The notes below the pieces were generated by a model. It did not search any database. It had not been told where the DNA came from and saw only the letters and a list, made by a program, of their open reading frames with translations. Shown in pieces: positions 51,312 to 60,443 of a stretch of DNA of 64,000 bases. The position numbers were made by a program, and so were the translations under genes. This stretch comes from Palsa-1447 sp964414785 (GTDB taxonomy: Bacteria > Verrucomicrobiota > Verrucomicrobiia > Opitutales > Opitutaceae). Numbering within the stretch: the first letter of the stretch is position 1; every line of letters begins with the position of its first letter. Where the stretch lies: NCBI GenBank assembly GCA_964414785.1, contig CAYPXZ010000004.1:84037-148036 (forward strand). Reading direction: 5' to 3'.

Positions 51312-54300
51312 ATGAAACACAGTGCATTCGTACAATGGGCAATAGCGGCCTTTCTCGCAGGAGGCTCGCAGGCATTGGCACAGTCCAACGCAATTTCCTC
51401 CGTCTCGATCGGGACTGCCATAACGGCGGGTGGCACCGCAAACGGTGTGGCAACCATCGCTCCTCGCATCGGGACCGCGCTCAATGACCCCGTCAGTGTC
51501 CAAGACAATCTCGCAGGCCTCCAATATGTTGCCGGCCAGGTCCCACTGGATGGCTCACCCGCGTCTGTCGCATTCTTCACTTTAACCGGGGCGGCCATCC
51601 CGGCCGGCGGCGGCCCGGCCACGGCCTTCGAGAGCTTCGGCACGCTGACTTCCCCCACCCAGGTGAACCCCTATGCCGATCCCGCTTCCAAGCTCACCTC
51701 GAATTCCTACTCAGCCCTAACCTACGCGACGTCAGATCTCGGCTTTGGAGCGGGCAATTTCTACACCATCCATCACGCTCCCAATAGCGTGGATTACTTT
51801 GCCGTGATCAAGCCCAGCACAGGCGTGGCAACCTCGATCGCGGACCTGAAGCCCATGTCATGGCCGGCGCTTGGCGGCGTGGCTGGAGGGCCGGCAAGCC
51901 CGGGCACGAACGGCTACTTCGCATTAACCTACGGACTGGGGGCAATCACCGGATACTCAGCCAACAGCATGTATTATCTCCGGACTGACGTCGCCAGCCA
52001 CACCCAGTTCGGCGTGATGATCCCCGCCCTGACGAGCGCCTCCTCCGACGTCTTCGACCTTAATACGGCCGTTGGCAGTTTTGGAGTTGGCGGCTACACG
52101 GCGCTGGCCTACTCGGTCACCGACGTCGGCTACGGCGCCAACCAGTTCTACTATCTCAGGCAGGATCCCATAACGGGCAACACCGTCATGGGCCGCCTGA
52201 ACCCCAGCATCATCGCCGGGACGAGGACCATTTCAGACATGGTCAACCTCGGAAGTGTTTACAGCACGCTCGTGTTTGCACCCGACGCCACCGGTCCCGC
52301 CGGAGCTTGGGGCACGACCCAGTTCTATGTTACCGGGCCGGTCGTCGCCGGTTCACAATCGGTCAGCTTCGAGGCCATTCCCGACCACAACATTGGCGAC
52401 GTGTTCAATATCACCCCGACCGCTAGCTCGGGCCTGGACATTGATGTAACTGTCGTGAGTGGACCCGCCACCATCGCCCAAACGGGCGTTTCAGGGGCCT
52501 CGCCGCTGTCACTGCGGGTGTTCACCGTCACGACCACGGGGCCCGGCATCGTCACGTTGCAGGCTCGCCAGGCCGGACGGTTGGCGGCGCCGGCTTTCAC
52601 CGCGAACCTGCTGCAGCAGAGCTTCGACGTCCTTGGTCTACCGGCGATAACCAGCGCGACTTCGGCGCCTGCTACGGTTGGCGCGGCTTTCACGTTTGCC
52701 ATCGCCGCAACCGGCTCGCCCACGAGCTACACCGCGACCCCCCTCCCGGCGGGCCTCGCGCTTAACTCGGCCACGGGCGCCATCACAGGCACGCCGACGG
52801 CCGTCGGCGTCACGATCGCGACCCTCACCGCAACGAACGGCACGGGCACCAGTTCCCCCACAACGCTGACCATCACGGTTGCAGCAGCAGGCGTAGTTCC
52901 CGTCGTCACGGGTCCCTTCACCGCGCCTGGCACGGTCGGCACGTCCTTCACCTATGGCATCGCCGCCTCGGGCTCGCCGACGAGCTACACCGCAACCCCC
53001 CTCCCGGCGGGCCTCGCGCTCAACTCGGCCACGGGCTCCATCACGGGAACGCCAACGGCATCCGCCGTCACGATCGTTACGCTCACGGCAACGAACACCT
53101 CCGGCACCAGCCTCCCGGTCACACTAACGGTCACCGTCGCACCAGCCGGCGTTGCTCCCGTCATCACGAGCCCGATCACCGCTCCCGGCACCGTGGGAAC
53201 ACCCTTTGTCACGTATACGGTCGCCGCTACGAATTTGCCCACGAGTTTCACGGCCGTCGGTCTGCCGCTCGGCCTTGCCCTCAATTCCGCGACGGGGTCC
53301 ATCACCGGAACCCCCACGGTGGCAGGCGTCTCGGTCGTGGCGCTTGGCGCCACGAATGCCTCTGGCACCGGTATCGGAACTCTGACCATCACGGTCGCCG
53401 CGCCAGGCACTTCCCCTGTCATTACAAGCCCAACAAGCGGCTATGTACCCGGAACGGTCGGCACGACTTCGGCCACCTATGTCGTCACCGCAACGGGTTC
53501 GCCCTCAAGCTTTGCCGCGAGTGGCCTGCCGCCTGGTTTGTCCATCAATGCGCTCACCGGAGCCATTGCAGGCATTCCCACGGCCGCGGGCACCTATACC
53601 GCGACCATAACTGCCACGAACGCCTCGGGAACCGGCTCGGCTATCCTTGGCTTCTCGATCGCAGCCGCCGCCGTTGCGCCAATTATCACCAGCCCGACTG
53701 GTGAGACGGGCACGGTCAACACGCCTATCGCCACGTACCCGATCACGGCGACCGGCCTGCCCACGAGCTATACCGCTACCGGCCTGCCTCCCGGCCTGAC
53801 TCTTAACCCGCTGACGGGCGAGATCAATGGCACGCCGACAGCCAGCGGCACCTACACCGTGACGATAACCGCGACAAATTCTACCGGCTCGAGCACGATC
53901 ACCGTGACCTGGGTCATCGCCCCGTTCGGCTTCAGCCACATCGTCAACTTCTCGGCCCGCGCCCTTTCCGGCCCAGGGGCCGACACGCTCATCGTCGGCT
54001 TCGTCGTCGAGGGTGACGGCAAGAACCTTCTTGTGCGCGGCATAGGCCCAACGCTCGCGGCATTTGGCATCACGAACTTCCTGCCGGATCCGATCCTGAC
54101 GCTCTTCAACGCCAGCGGAGGCACCGCCTACACGAACGACAACTGGGGCATGAGCAGCACCGGCCTGGACCAGAGCGCCCTTATTGCCTCGACGGCGGCC
54201 AGTGTGGGAGCGTTTGCCCTCGGTCCGAACAGCAAGGACTCGTCACTACTCGTGACGGTCAACAACGGCGCCCACACGACCGGCTTTGTTACACCAGGTT

Positions 54301-54767
54301 CGACGTCGGGCGTCGGCCTCGTCGAGATCTACGACGTGGGCGGCAACCCGTACTCCTTCCTCATCAACGTCTCCGCCCGAATGAACGTGACCTCCGGCAG
54401 CGGGACCCTCATCGCCGGACTCGTCATCGGGGGCAACGCCCCCAAGACGGTGCTCATCCGCGGAGTCGGCCCGGGCCTGACTCAATTCGGAGTCCCCGCG
54501 GTGCTAGCCGATCCCCAGATTACCGTCTTCTCGGGTTCCACCATTCTGGCCACGAACGCCAGCTGGTCCGCCGGAACCACGCCGGCGGCGCAGATCACAA
54601 GTGCCTCGGTCGCGGTTGGGGCGTTCCCGCTGCCTTCCGGCAGCAAGGATGCGGCTCTTCTCATGACATTGCAGCCTGGCTCCTACACCGTGCAGGTCAC
54701 AAGCGTGAGCGGTGCGACCGGCGTGGCGCTCGTCGAGGTCTACGACGACAGCCCTGGCGTCCAATAA
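51312..54767 (+). CDS. Giant exported repeat protein with Ig-like (He_PIG) domains and RGVGP C-terminal module
   Basis: 1,151 aa. Signal peptide (VQWAIAAFLAGGSQALA). Residues ~120-340 hold four copies of a ~60-75-residue repeat with GYTALAYSVTDVGYGANQFY-type text (three clear, one degenerate). Residues 446-873 contain five He_PIG-type Ig domains (SPTSYTATPLPAGLALNSAT ... GTPT). Residues 874-1151 are two copies of the same terminal module found in the S53 peptidase: LLVRGIGPTLAAFGI and VLIRGVGPGLTQFGV. No catalytic motif is visible; an adhesin, matrix or binding protein is likely. GC is lower than in flanking genes. It is divergent from the S53 gene. Confidence 0.85.
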   Translation: MKHSAFVQWAIAAFLAGGSQALAQSNAISSVSIGTAITAGGTANGVATIAPRIGTALNDPVSVQDNLAGLQYVAGQVPLDGSPASVAFFTLTGAAIPAGGGPATAFESFGTLTSPTQVNPYADPASKLTSNSYSALTYATSDLGFGAGNFYTIHHAPNSVDYFAVIKPSTGVATSIADLKPMSWPALGGVAGGPASPGTNGYFALTYGLGAITGYSANSMYYLRTDVASHTQFGVMIPALTSASSDVFDLNTAVGSFGVGGYTALAYSVTDVGYGANQFYYLRQDPITGNTVMGRLNPSIIAGTRTISDMVNLGSVYSTLVFAPDATGPAGAWGTTQFYVTGPVVAGSQSVSFEAIPDHNIGDVFNITPTASSGLDIDVTVVSGPATIAQTGVSGASPLSLRVFTVTTTGPGIVTLQARQAGRLAAPAFTANLLQQSFDVLGLPAITSATSAPATVGAAFTFAIAATGSPTSYTATPLPAGLALNSATGAITGTPTAVGVTIATLTATNGTGTSSPTTLTITVAAAGVVPVVTGPFTAPGTVGTSFTYGIAASGSPTSYTATPLPAGLALNSATGSITGTPTASAVTIVTLTATNTSGTSLPVTLTVTVAPAGVAPVITSPITAPGTVGTPFVTYTVAATNLPTSFTAVGLPLGLALNSATGSITGTPTVAGVSVVALGATNASGTGIGTLTITVAAPGTSPVITSPTSGYVPGTVGTTSATYVVTATGSPSSFAASGLPPGLSINALTGAIAGIPTAAGTYTATITATNASGTGSAILGFSIAAAAVAPIITSPTGETGTVNTPIATYPITATGLPTSYTATGLPPGLTLNPLTGEINGTPTASGTYTVTITATNSTGSSTITVTWVIAPFGFSHIVNFSARALSGPGADTLIVGFVVEGDGKNLLVRGIGPTLAAFGITNFLPDPILTLFNASGGTAYTNDNWGMSSTGLDQSALIASTAASVGAFALGPNSKDSSLLVTVNNGAHTTGFVTPGSTSGVGLVEIYDVGGNPYSFLINVSARMNVTSGSGTLIAGLVIGGNAPKTVLIRGVGPGLTQFGVPAVLADPQITVFSGSTILATNASWSAGTTPAAQITSASVAVGAFPLPSGSKDAALLMTLQPGSYTVQVTSVSGATGVALVEVYDDSPGVQ
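52660..53935. repeat. Five internal He_PIG repeats, two near-identical at DNA level
   Basis: Units of about 255 bp. The first two units share stretches differing at only a few bases (around 52723-52800 and 52979-53055), both encoding SYTATPLPAGLALNSATG, so they look recently duplicated. The others are diverged. Confidence 0.8.
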
Positions 54768-54791
54768 TCAGAATCCAAGTCATCATCAATC

Positions 54792-54829
54792 GGGGGCTTC
54801 GCGGGCCGCACGCCTAGCCCCCTTGTCTG
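54792..54829 (+). terminator. Probable terminator of the He_PIG protein gene
   Basis: Stem GGGGGCT/AGCCCCC (54792-54798 with 54816-54822), a 17-nt loop and a TTGTCTGT tail, 25 bp after the stop. The T run is poor, so efficiency is uncertain. Confidence 0.5.
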
Positions 54830-54939
54830 TAGGTTGGGGAAATTGGGTTCGCCGGGCACGTGCCTCAATTCCTCAAACGCGCGCGGACGCCGCCGGAGAC
54901 AGTCCACGTGGAAGGCGGGCTCCCAGCCCATCATGTCAT

Positions 54940-56352
54940 ATGCACCATCTGAGATTTGATTTCCGCTCACGCACCACGGGCATGCTCCTCGCATTTTCGC
55001 TCTGTGTCGTCGCACAGGCGCACGCGGCTGCAGATCAGGCGGCGGCGCCCTCGAGTTACATGCCGGTCACGATAGAGGTTCCGTTCGACGTGACCGAGAG
55101 GGCCATGGCGCTCGCAAAGTTCGGAGCCATGCAGGCGCACCAGGAATTCCTCGCGGAACGCTACGACCTTGCCGACCGGCCGGCTGCCGGTGTCACGATG
55201 ACGCGGGGCAAGGCCGTGCAGGCTGGCGTGCGCGCACGCCTGAGACCCGGCTTCACGTGGGATATGCTCGATGCCCTCACGCCCGAGGAGATTCGCGCGC
55301 AGGACTGCTTCCCGGCGGGATTCAAGCCGCTGGCGCACCCCAACCATGCGGAAGGCGGGATGTTGTTTCCCCATTTCGTCATCGAGGAGATCGCGCGGCA
55401 GGAGCAGCGCGACCTGGCGCGCTTCGACCTCGACTTCGACCTTCCCGATCGCTTCCTGCCCGAATTCCCGGCTCCGATCTTCCTGACGACCCGGCCGGAC
55501 CTCGGAGATGTGTCGCAGGGGCGTGTGGTCACGCTCGACAACTACTTTGCGCTGTTCAACGGCATTCTCAACCCCAAGCAGCTCGAGGGCCTGCGGCTCC
55601 TCCTGACCCCCTTTCCCCAGCAGCAGTTCAACGCCACCGACGACCGCCGCTCCGTCCGCCCAAGCCGCGGGGTCGCCTGCTTCGACTGCCATTCCAACGG
55701 CCATACCGACGCGGCCACCCACCTTTCGGGCGACGCCCGTCCCCAGGCTTTCCGGCACCGCGTGGACACGCCAAGCCTGCGCGGGCTGTTCGTCCAGCGG
55801 CTTTTCGGATCGCAGCGGGCCCTCAAGAGTGTCGAGGATTTCACGGAATTCGAGCAGCGGGGCGCCTACTTTGACGGCGACCCGGTGATCGCTGCCAAAA
55901 AGGGCGTCAACGTGCTCGACAGGGGCGGCCAGGTGCAGCCCATGGCGGAGATGCAGGAGCTTTTCGACTTTCCCCCGGCACCAAAACTGAACGTGCTCGG
56001 CAAGCTCGATCCCAGGAAGGCAACCAGTTCGGAGCTTCGCGGGCAGGATCTGTTCTTCGGGAAGGCGCAATGCGCGACGTGCCACGTGCCTCCCTACTAT
56101 ACCGATAATTCCATGCACGACCTGCAGACCGGGCGTTTCTTCGCGCCGGTCATGGCCCACGGCGTCATGACCACGGCCGACGGGCCGATCAAGACGTTCC
56201 CTCTTCGCGGCATCAAGGACTCGCCGCCGTACCTGCACGACGGCCGCCTTCTCACCCTCGCCGACACAATCGAGTTCTTCAACCTGGTCCTAGAGACCCA
56301 CCTGAGCGTGAGCGAGAAGGTGGATATCGAGGCGTTCCTCTGCGCCCTATAG
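54940..56352 (+). CDS. Dihaem cytochrome c peroxidase-like protein
   Basis: 470 aa, exported (MLLAFSLCVVAQAHAAA). Two haem-binding CxxCH motifs are present: CFDCH at 247-251 and CATCH at 378-382. The order and the C-terminal block FPLRGIKDSPPYLHDGRLLT with ADTIEFFN are those of the di-haem cytochrome c peroxidase/MauG superfamily. A standard peroxidase would reduce H2O2 in the periplasm; a MauG-like oxidase role on a protein substrate is the alternative. ATG 54940 was preferred over the upstream open frame because it begins the signal. It converges on the DUF1264 gene, 24 bp away. Confidence 0.87.
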   Translation: MHHLRFDFRSRTTGMLLAFSLCVVAQAHAAADQAAAPSSYMPVTIEVPFDVTERAMALAKFGAMQAHQEFLAERYDLADRPAAGVTMTRGKAVQAGVRARLRPGFTWDMLDALTPEEIRAQDCFPAGFKPLAHPNHAEGGMLFPHFVIEEIARQEQRDLARFDLDFDLPDRFLPEFPAPIFLTTRPDLGDVSQGRVVTLDNYFALFNGILNPKQLEGLRLLLTPFPQQQFNATDDRRSVRPSRGVACFDCHSNGHTDAATHLSGDARPQAFRHRVDTPSLRGLFVQRLFGSQRALKSVEDFTEFEQRGAYFDGDPVIAAKKGVNVLDRGGQVQPMAEMQELFDFPPAPKLNVLGKLDPRKATSSELRGQDLFFGKAQCATCHVPPYYTDNSMHDLQTGRFFAPVMAHGVMTTADGPIKTFPLRGIKDSPPYLHDGRLLTLADTIEFFNLVLETHLSVSEKVDIEAFLCAL

Positions 56353-56376
56353 GCGCGGGCCCGATCGGGCGGCCGC

Positions 56377-57150
56377 TCACGGACCCTTCAGCGGCGCGGG
56401 GGGGCCAACGAGAAGTGAATCGTCGATCTGGAACGCCCGCCCGTGCTGCCAGGCATCGGCTCCGGGAGCCACCTCGCGCGTCGCGATTCCGGCTCGTCCC
56501 GACTTGATCTTGCTCGAGTCCAGATTGAATTCCCTGTCGCGCGCGGAAACCATCTTGGGGTCAACCTGGCCGTCACCCGTGAAGCCCATCATCAGCTTGG
56601 GAAGACCGAGCGGCAGCGGATCGCCGCGGTCCACCTGCCACAAGTACCACGTCTTCCCGTACGTGGTCACAAAGTCCTTCATCAATTGCATCTCCGCCCC
56701 GTCGGCCATGCCCGGGGCGATCAACTGACCCGACATGACCTCGTACCGGTGGCTGTGCCAAAGCTTCTTCTCCTCCGGGGGCAGGCCGTTGAAGAGGGCG
56801 CCGCTAATGATGTATTCGACGCCTATTAGCCGCGCATTCTTCTTGTCGGACTCATAGATGATGCACTGCCAGACGTCCGCATTGAGATGCGAGCAATAGT
56901 GGTCGGCGCGCACCTGACGGCTCATGTCGCCATTGTAGAAATGGAACCCGCACAGGTGGGCGTGGATCGCCGCAACCGGCCCCATATCCTGCATCAATTC
57001 GGCTTGCGCTCCAGGGACCCCGCACAGGGCCGCGGTTCCGTTGCTGGGAACTCCGCCGTCGGCATGCGCATTGATGCTGGCAAACGCGACGATCACGGCC
57101 ACGAGCAAGGCGATCGCCGCGGCTATCGAGGTGGGTTTTACAAGTTTCAT
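56377..57150 (-). CDS. DUF1264 (OBAP-like) protein, exported
   Basis: 257 aa. A signal peptide (TSIAAAIALLVAVIVAFASI, then NAHA) is followed by the DUF1264 domain: IHAHLCGFHFYNGDMSRQV, YCSHLNADVWQCIIYESD, WHSHRYEVMSGQL and DPLPLGLPKLMMGFTGDGQV. The family is known from plant oil-body-associated proteins; bacterial copies are of unknown function. The His/Cys-rich motifs may coordinate metal. The conserved AGIATREV block ends the domain. It converges on the peroxidase gene. An exported version is noteworthy. Confidence 0.82.
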   Translation of the reverse strand: MKLVKPTSIAAAIALLVAVIVAFASINAHADGGVPSNGTAALCGVPGAQAELMQDMGPVAAIHAHLCGFHFYNGDMSRQVRADHYCSHLNADVWQCIIYESDKKNARLIGVEYIISGALFNGLPPEEKKLWHSHRYEVMSGQLIAPGMADGAEMQLMKDFVTTYGKTWYLWQVDRGDPLPLGLPKLMMGFTGDGQVDPKMVSARDREFNLDSSKIKSGRAGIATREVAPGADAWQHGRAFQIDDSLLVGPPAPLKGP

Positions 57151-57251
57151 GCTCCTGGAGGTCGACGAAATCGACCCGTGAATACTACCGAAACCCCCTT
57201 TGAGATTACATAGGGTCTATGCCTACCGTCCGGCCCAGGGCCCGGGAGCTG

Positions 57252-58115
57252 TCATCCCTTGAGGGCGCCTGCAGCAATGCCGCGCACGATCTGCCTCTGG
57301 AGAGCGACATAAACCAGAAGGATGGGCAGCGTCACCAGGATGATGCCGGCAAAGAGCATCCCGTACTCGCTTCGGTACTCGGCGGCGATCGAGAGGTTCG
57401 CGAGGCCCAGGGGGACGGTCCGGGCGGTCCCGTTCAGGTCCCCGCTCACCAGCATGAAGGCGTAGAAATATTCCTTCCAGACCCCGATGAACTGGAAGAT
57501 CGCCACGGTCACCAGGCCGGGGCGGGCAAGCGGGAGGAGGACTCTCCAGAACGCGGCGAACTCGCCGCATCCGTCGACGATCGCGGCCTCGTAGAGCGAT
57601 CGCGGCAGGAGCCGGAAGAAGCCCGCCAGGATGAAGATGGCGAAGGGGAGGCCGTTGGCCGTGTAGACCAGGATCAGCCCGGTGCGGGAATTGAGGAGCC
57701 CGAGCGAGCGGAGCTCGAAGAAGAGCGGGATGACCGCGAGCTGGGCCGGGATCGTCAGGCCGGCGACGATCCCCGCGAAAACCATTCTTCCCACGGGATG
57801 CGAGAACCGGGAGAGGGCGTACGCCGCCATCGAGCCCAGCGCCACGATGAGGGCAACGGAGGTTCCGGTGACCAGGACCGAGTTGAGGAAATACTCCCCG
57901 AAGTGGGCGCCGTTCCACGCGTTCGTGTAGTTCTCGGTGTGCAGGCCACCCGGCGACGGGAGCGCGAACGTGTCGCGGAAGATCGCATCGTCCCCCTTGA
58001 GGGACGAGTAGGCGACCCAGACCATGGGAAGGACGAGCCACGCCGAGTAGCCCAGGAGCGCGGCGAACGCCACGCCCCTCGAGAACTTCCGCCTGTCTGG
58101 TGCGGGCCGGGCCAT
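57252..58115 (-). CDS. Carbohydrate ABC transporter permease (MalG-like)
   Basis: 287 aa with six predicted membrane helices. The EAA loop reads YEAAIVDGCGEFAAFWRVLL near residue 175, which identifies an inner-membrane subunit that contacts the ATPase. The N-terminus has a short basic stretch before the first helix, and the periplasmic region after it holds FALPSPGGLHTENYTNAW, a common CUT1-permease text. Six base pairs after the fused binding-protein-permease gene on the same strand. Its ATPase partner is not in the window; CUT1 systems often share an MsmK/UgpC-type ATPase encoded elsewhere. Confidence 0.92.
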   Translation of the reverse strand: MARPAPDRRKFSRGVAFAALLGYSAWLVLPMVWVAYSSLKGDDAIFRDTFALPSPGGLHTENYTNAWNGAHFGEYFLNSVLVTGTSVALIVALGSMAAYALSRFSHPVGRMVFAGIVAGLTIPAQLAVIPLFFELRSLGLLNSRTGLILVYTANGLPFAIFILAGFFRLLPRSLYEAAIVDGCGEFAAFWRVLLPLARPGLVTVAIFQFIGVWKEYFYAFMLVSGDLNGTARTVPLGLANLSIAAEYRSEYGMLFAGIILVTLPILLVYVALQRQIVRGIAAGALKG

Positions 58116-58121
58116 GCTGGG

Positions 58122-60443
58122 TCAGGTCTCCACGTTCTCGGCCCTGAAAACGCGCAGGACCGCCGCGCTGCCGACGAGCACGAGGGTGAACAGGATGACC
58201 GCGAGGGCTGCGGCGCGCCCGATGTCAAAGTCCTTGAACATCGTCGTGACGAGGAGGGTGCCGAGCGTGCTCACCGACACGGAAGGATCCTGAGAGGTGA
58301 GGAGCCAGACCATCTCGAAGGCGTTCAGGCCTCCGATGACTAGGAACACGGCGGAGATCGCGACGACGCCCCGGATGAGCGGCAGCGTGATCCTGAAGAA
58401 CTGCATCCAGGCCGGCGCGCCGTCGATCTGCGCGGCCTCGTAGAGCTGGGGGTCAATCCCCTCCATGGCCGCGAGGTAGAGGATCAGGTTGAACCCGCAT
58501 GCCATCCAGATGTAGATCGGGATGAGCGCCCCGTAGAGGTGCTCCTCGGAGAGCCACGGGTAGTCCGCGAACGAACGGAGCCAATCCCAGTGGAACGCCC
58601 CCCCGAGGCCCGACAGGCCCGCGTTCACGAGGCCGCCGTGGGGCTGGTAGGCGTTCAGCCAGATGAGCGTCGCCGCGATTCCCCCGAGGAGGTTCGGGAA
58701 GAGGAGGATCATGCGGAAGGCTCCCGCGCCCCAGACCCCCCGGTGGATCAGCATCGCGAAGAGGAGCGCGAGGGGCACCACCACCAGGGCCGGGACCACC
58801 ATCAGGAAGAGGTTGTTGCCGAGCGCCGTCCACAGGGCGTCTCCCTCGAAGAGGAGCGACTTGAAGTTGTAGAGTCCCGCCCAGCTCCGCCGGCCGATCC
58901 CGTCCCAGCGCGTAAAGGCCCACATGAACGCAGCGAGGGCCGGTAGCACCATGAACGCCCCGTAGAGCGCGAGCGCGGGGCCGACGAAGCCCGCGCCCAT
59001 CGGCAGGCGCAGGCGCCCGAAGCCCTCCGCGTCCTGTCCCGCCCCTTGTGCCTTCGCACCGACAGCGGGCCGAAGGCTCCCGAGGAGAAGCCACGCGGCA
59101 GAGGCCGCCATCAGGACGACGAGGGCGGCCCCGGCCACCGGGTGCCGGTAGTCGACGCGGTCGGGATCGGCGAGCCGGGCCCGGTCCGCGGCGGCGGCCG
59201 CCTCCATGCGCCTGGCAAAGTCCTCGGGGGCGACGCGGCCGGCCATGAGCCGGCGCGTCTCGTCCACCCTCGCCTGCCGGATGACGGGGGTAAGCATCAT
59301 CGTCTGCGGCATGTTGAAGGACGCGCGCGCCCGCGCGATCAGGGCCGCCGTGTCGCGCATCCTCGGCGAATAGGCCTCCTGCGCGATCCCGCGGACGGCG
59401 GAGGGCGCGTCGGTCATCCGGACCATGGCCTCGGCCCGGGCCCGCGACGTGAGGAAACGCATGAAGTCCATCGTCGCCCGCTCGCGAACGGGGTCCCCGG
59501 TCCTGAAGACGAAGAAGCAGTCGCTGCCCGCCTGGAGGGTCGTCGGGTCGGCCAGGCCGTCGGCAAACACGGGGAAGTTCATCGTGCCCACCTCGAATCC
59601 GGCGGGAATCTTCCCGGCCATCTCGTTGAAGAACCACGATCCGGAGACCGTCATGGCCGCCCTGCCCTCGAGGAAGAAGAGCTCGGCCCCCTGGGCGGTC
59701 TCCCCCTCCCATCCCGGCTGGGCGTCCTCCCGGGTCAGGCGCCTCAAGATCCCCGCCGAGCGCACGAGCCTCGGGTCCTCCCAGGCGCCCGGGGTGAGCT
59801 CGTTGATCGCACGCCAGCCGGCGGGCCCCGCAAGGCCGTGGTACGCGGCCCGGAAGAACGCGTCCCCGTAGAGCCAGCGGGTCCCCGGGAGGCTGACCGG
59901 CGAGATCCCCGAGGCCCTCATCCTGTCGCACAGCGCGAAAAATTCGTCCCAGGTGCGGGGCTCCGCCCAGCCGTGCTCCCTGAAGAGCGCCCGGTTGTAG
60001 AAGAGGCTCCAGCACGAGTACACCACGGGCAGCCCGTACACGCCCCCGTCGACGCGCCACGAGTCGAGCGAGCCCGAGACGAAGGTGTCGGCCCACTTCG
60101 AGTCGCCCTCCCAGTTCCGCCCCTCGAGATAGGGGGCCAGGTCGACCATCTTCCCCGCCCTGACAAGCGAGCTCCACAGGATGTAGGGAACCGACGCGGC
60201 GTCGGGGGGGTTCCCGTCGATGACGCGGATCCTCACCTGGTCCTGGATCCGGGGGTTGCCGTACACGTGCACCCTGACGCCGGGTACGGCCTCCTCGAAC
60301 CTGCGGGCCGTCTCCTCATAGAACCTTGTCCCGTACCCGCCCTCGAAGACGGGGATGTCGAGCTGGACCGGGGCCGCACCCGAGGCCTTCAATGCCGCCA
60401 GCAGGCCGAGCGCTATCAGGCGGGCGGACGGGCGCAGGATCAC
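58122..60443 (-). CDS. Single-chain fusion of sugar-binding protein and ABC permease (MalE-MalF type)
   Basis: 773 aa from GTG 60443. Residues 1-23 look like a signal peptide or anchor (RPSARLIALGLLAALKASGA). Residues 25-420 are an extracellular solute-binding protein family 1 domain (IPVFEGGYGTRFYEETARRF, DAASVPYILWSSLVRAGKMV, GRAAMTVSGSWFFNEMAGKI). A membrane helix at ~433-455 (VAGAALVVLMAASAAWLLLG) joins it to a MalF-like permease from ~480 on, with six helices and the EAA loop LYEAAQIDGAPAWMQFFRIT near 670. Both halves are complete and in one unbroken frame. Overlaps the threonine ammonia-lyase stop by four bases (GTGA). Confidence 0.9.
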   Translation of the reverse strand: MILRPSARLIALGLLAALKASGAAPVQLDIPVFEGGYGTRFYEETARRFEEAVPGVRVHVYGNPRIQDQVRIRVIDGNPPDAASVPYILWSSLVRAGKMVDLAPYLEGRNWEGDSKWADTFVSGSLDSWRVDGGVYGLPVVYSCWSLFYNRALFREHGWAEPRTWDEFFALCDRMRASGISPVSLPGTRWLYGDAFFRAAYHGLAGPAGWRAINELTPGAWEDPRLVRSAGILRRLTREDAQPGWEGETAQGAELFFLEGRAAMTVSGSWFFNEMAGKIPAGFEVGTMNFPVFADGLADPTTLQAGSDCFFVFRTGDPVRERATMDFMRFLTSRARAEAMVRMTDAPSAVRGIAQEAYSPRMRDTAALIARARASFNMPQTMMLTPVIRQARVDETRRLMAGRVAPEDFARRMEAAAAADRARLADPDRVDYRHPVAGAALVVLMAASAAWLLLGSLRPAVGAKAQGAGQDAEGFGRLRLPMGAGFVGPALALYGAFMVLPALAAFMWAFTRWDGIGRRSWAGLYNFKSLLFEGDALWTALGNNLFLMVVPALVVVPLALLFAMLIHRGVWGAGAFRMILLFPNLLGGIAATLIWLNAYQPHGGLVNAGLSGLGGAFHWDWLRSFADYPWLSEEHLYGALIPIYIWMACGFNLILYLAAMEGIDPQLYEAAQIDGAPAWMQFFRITLPLIRGVVAISAVFLVIGGLNAFEMVWLLTSQDPSVSVSTLGTLLVTTMFKDFDIGRAAALAVILFTLVLVGSAAVLRVFRAENVET

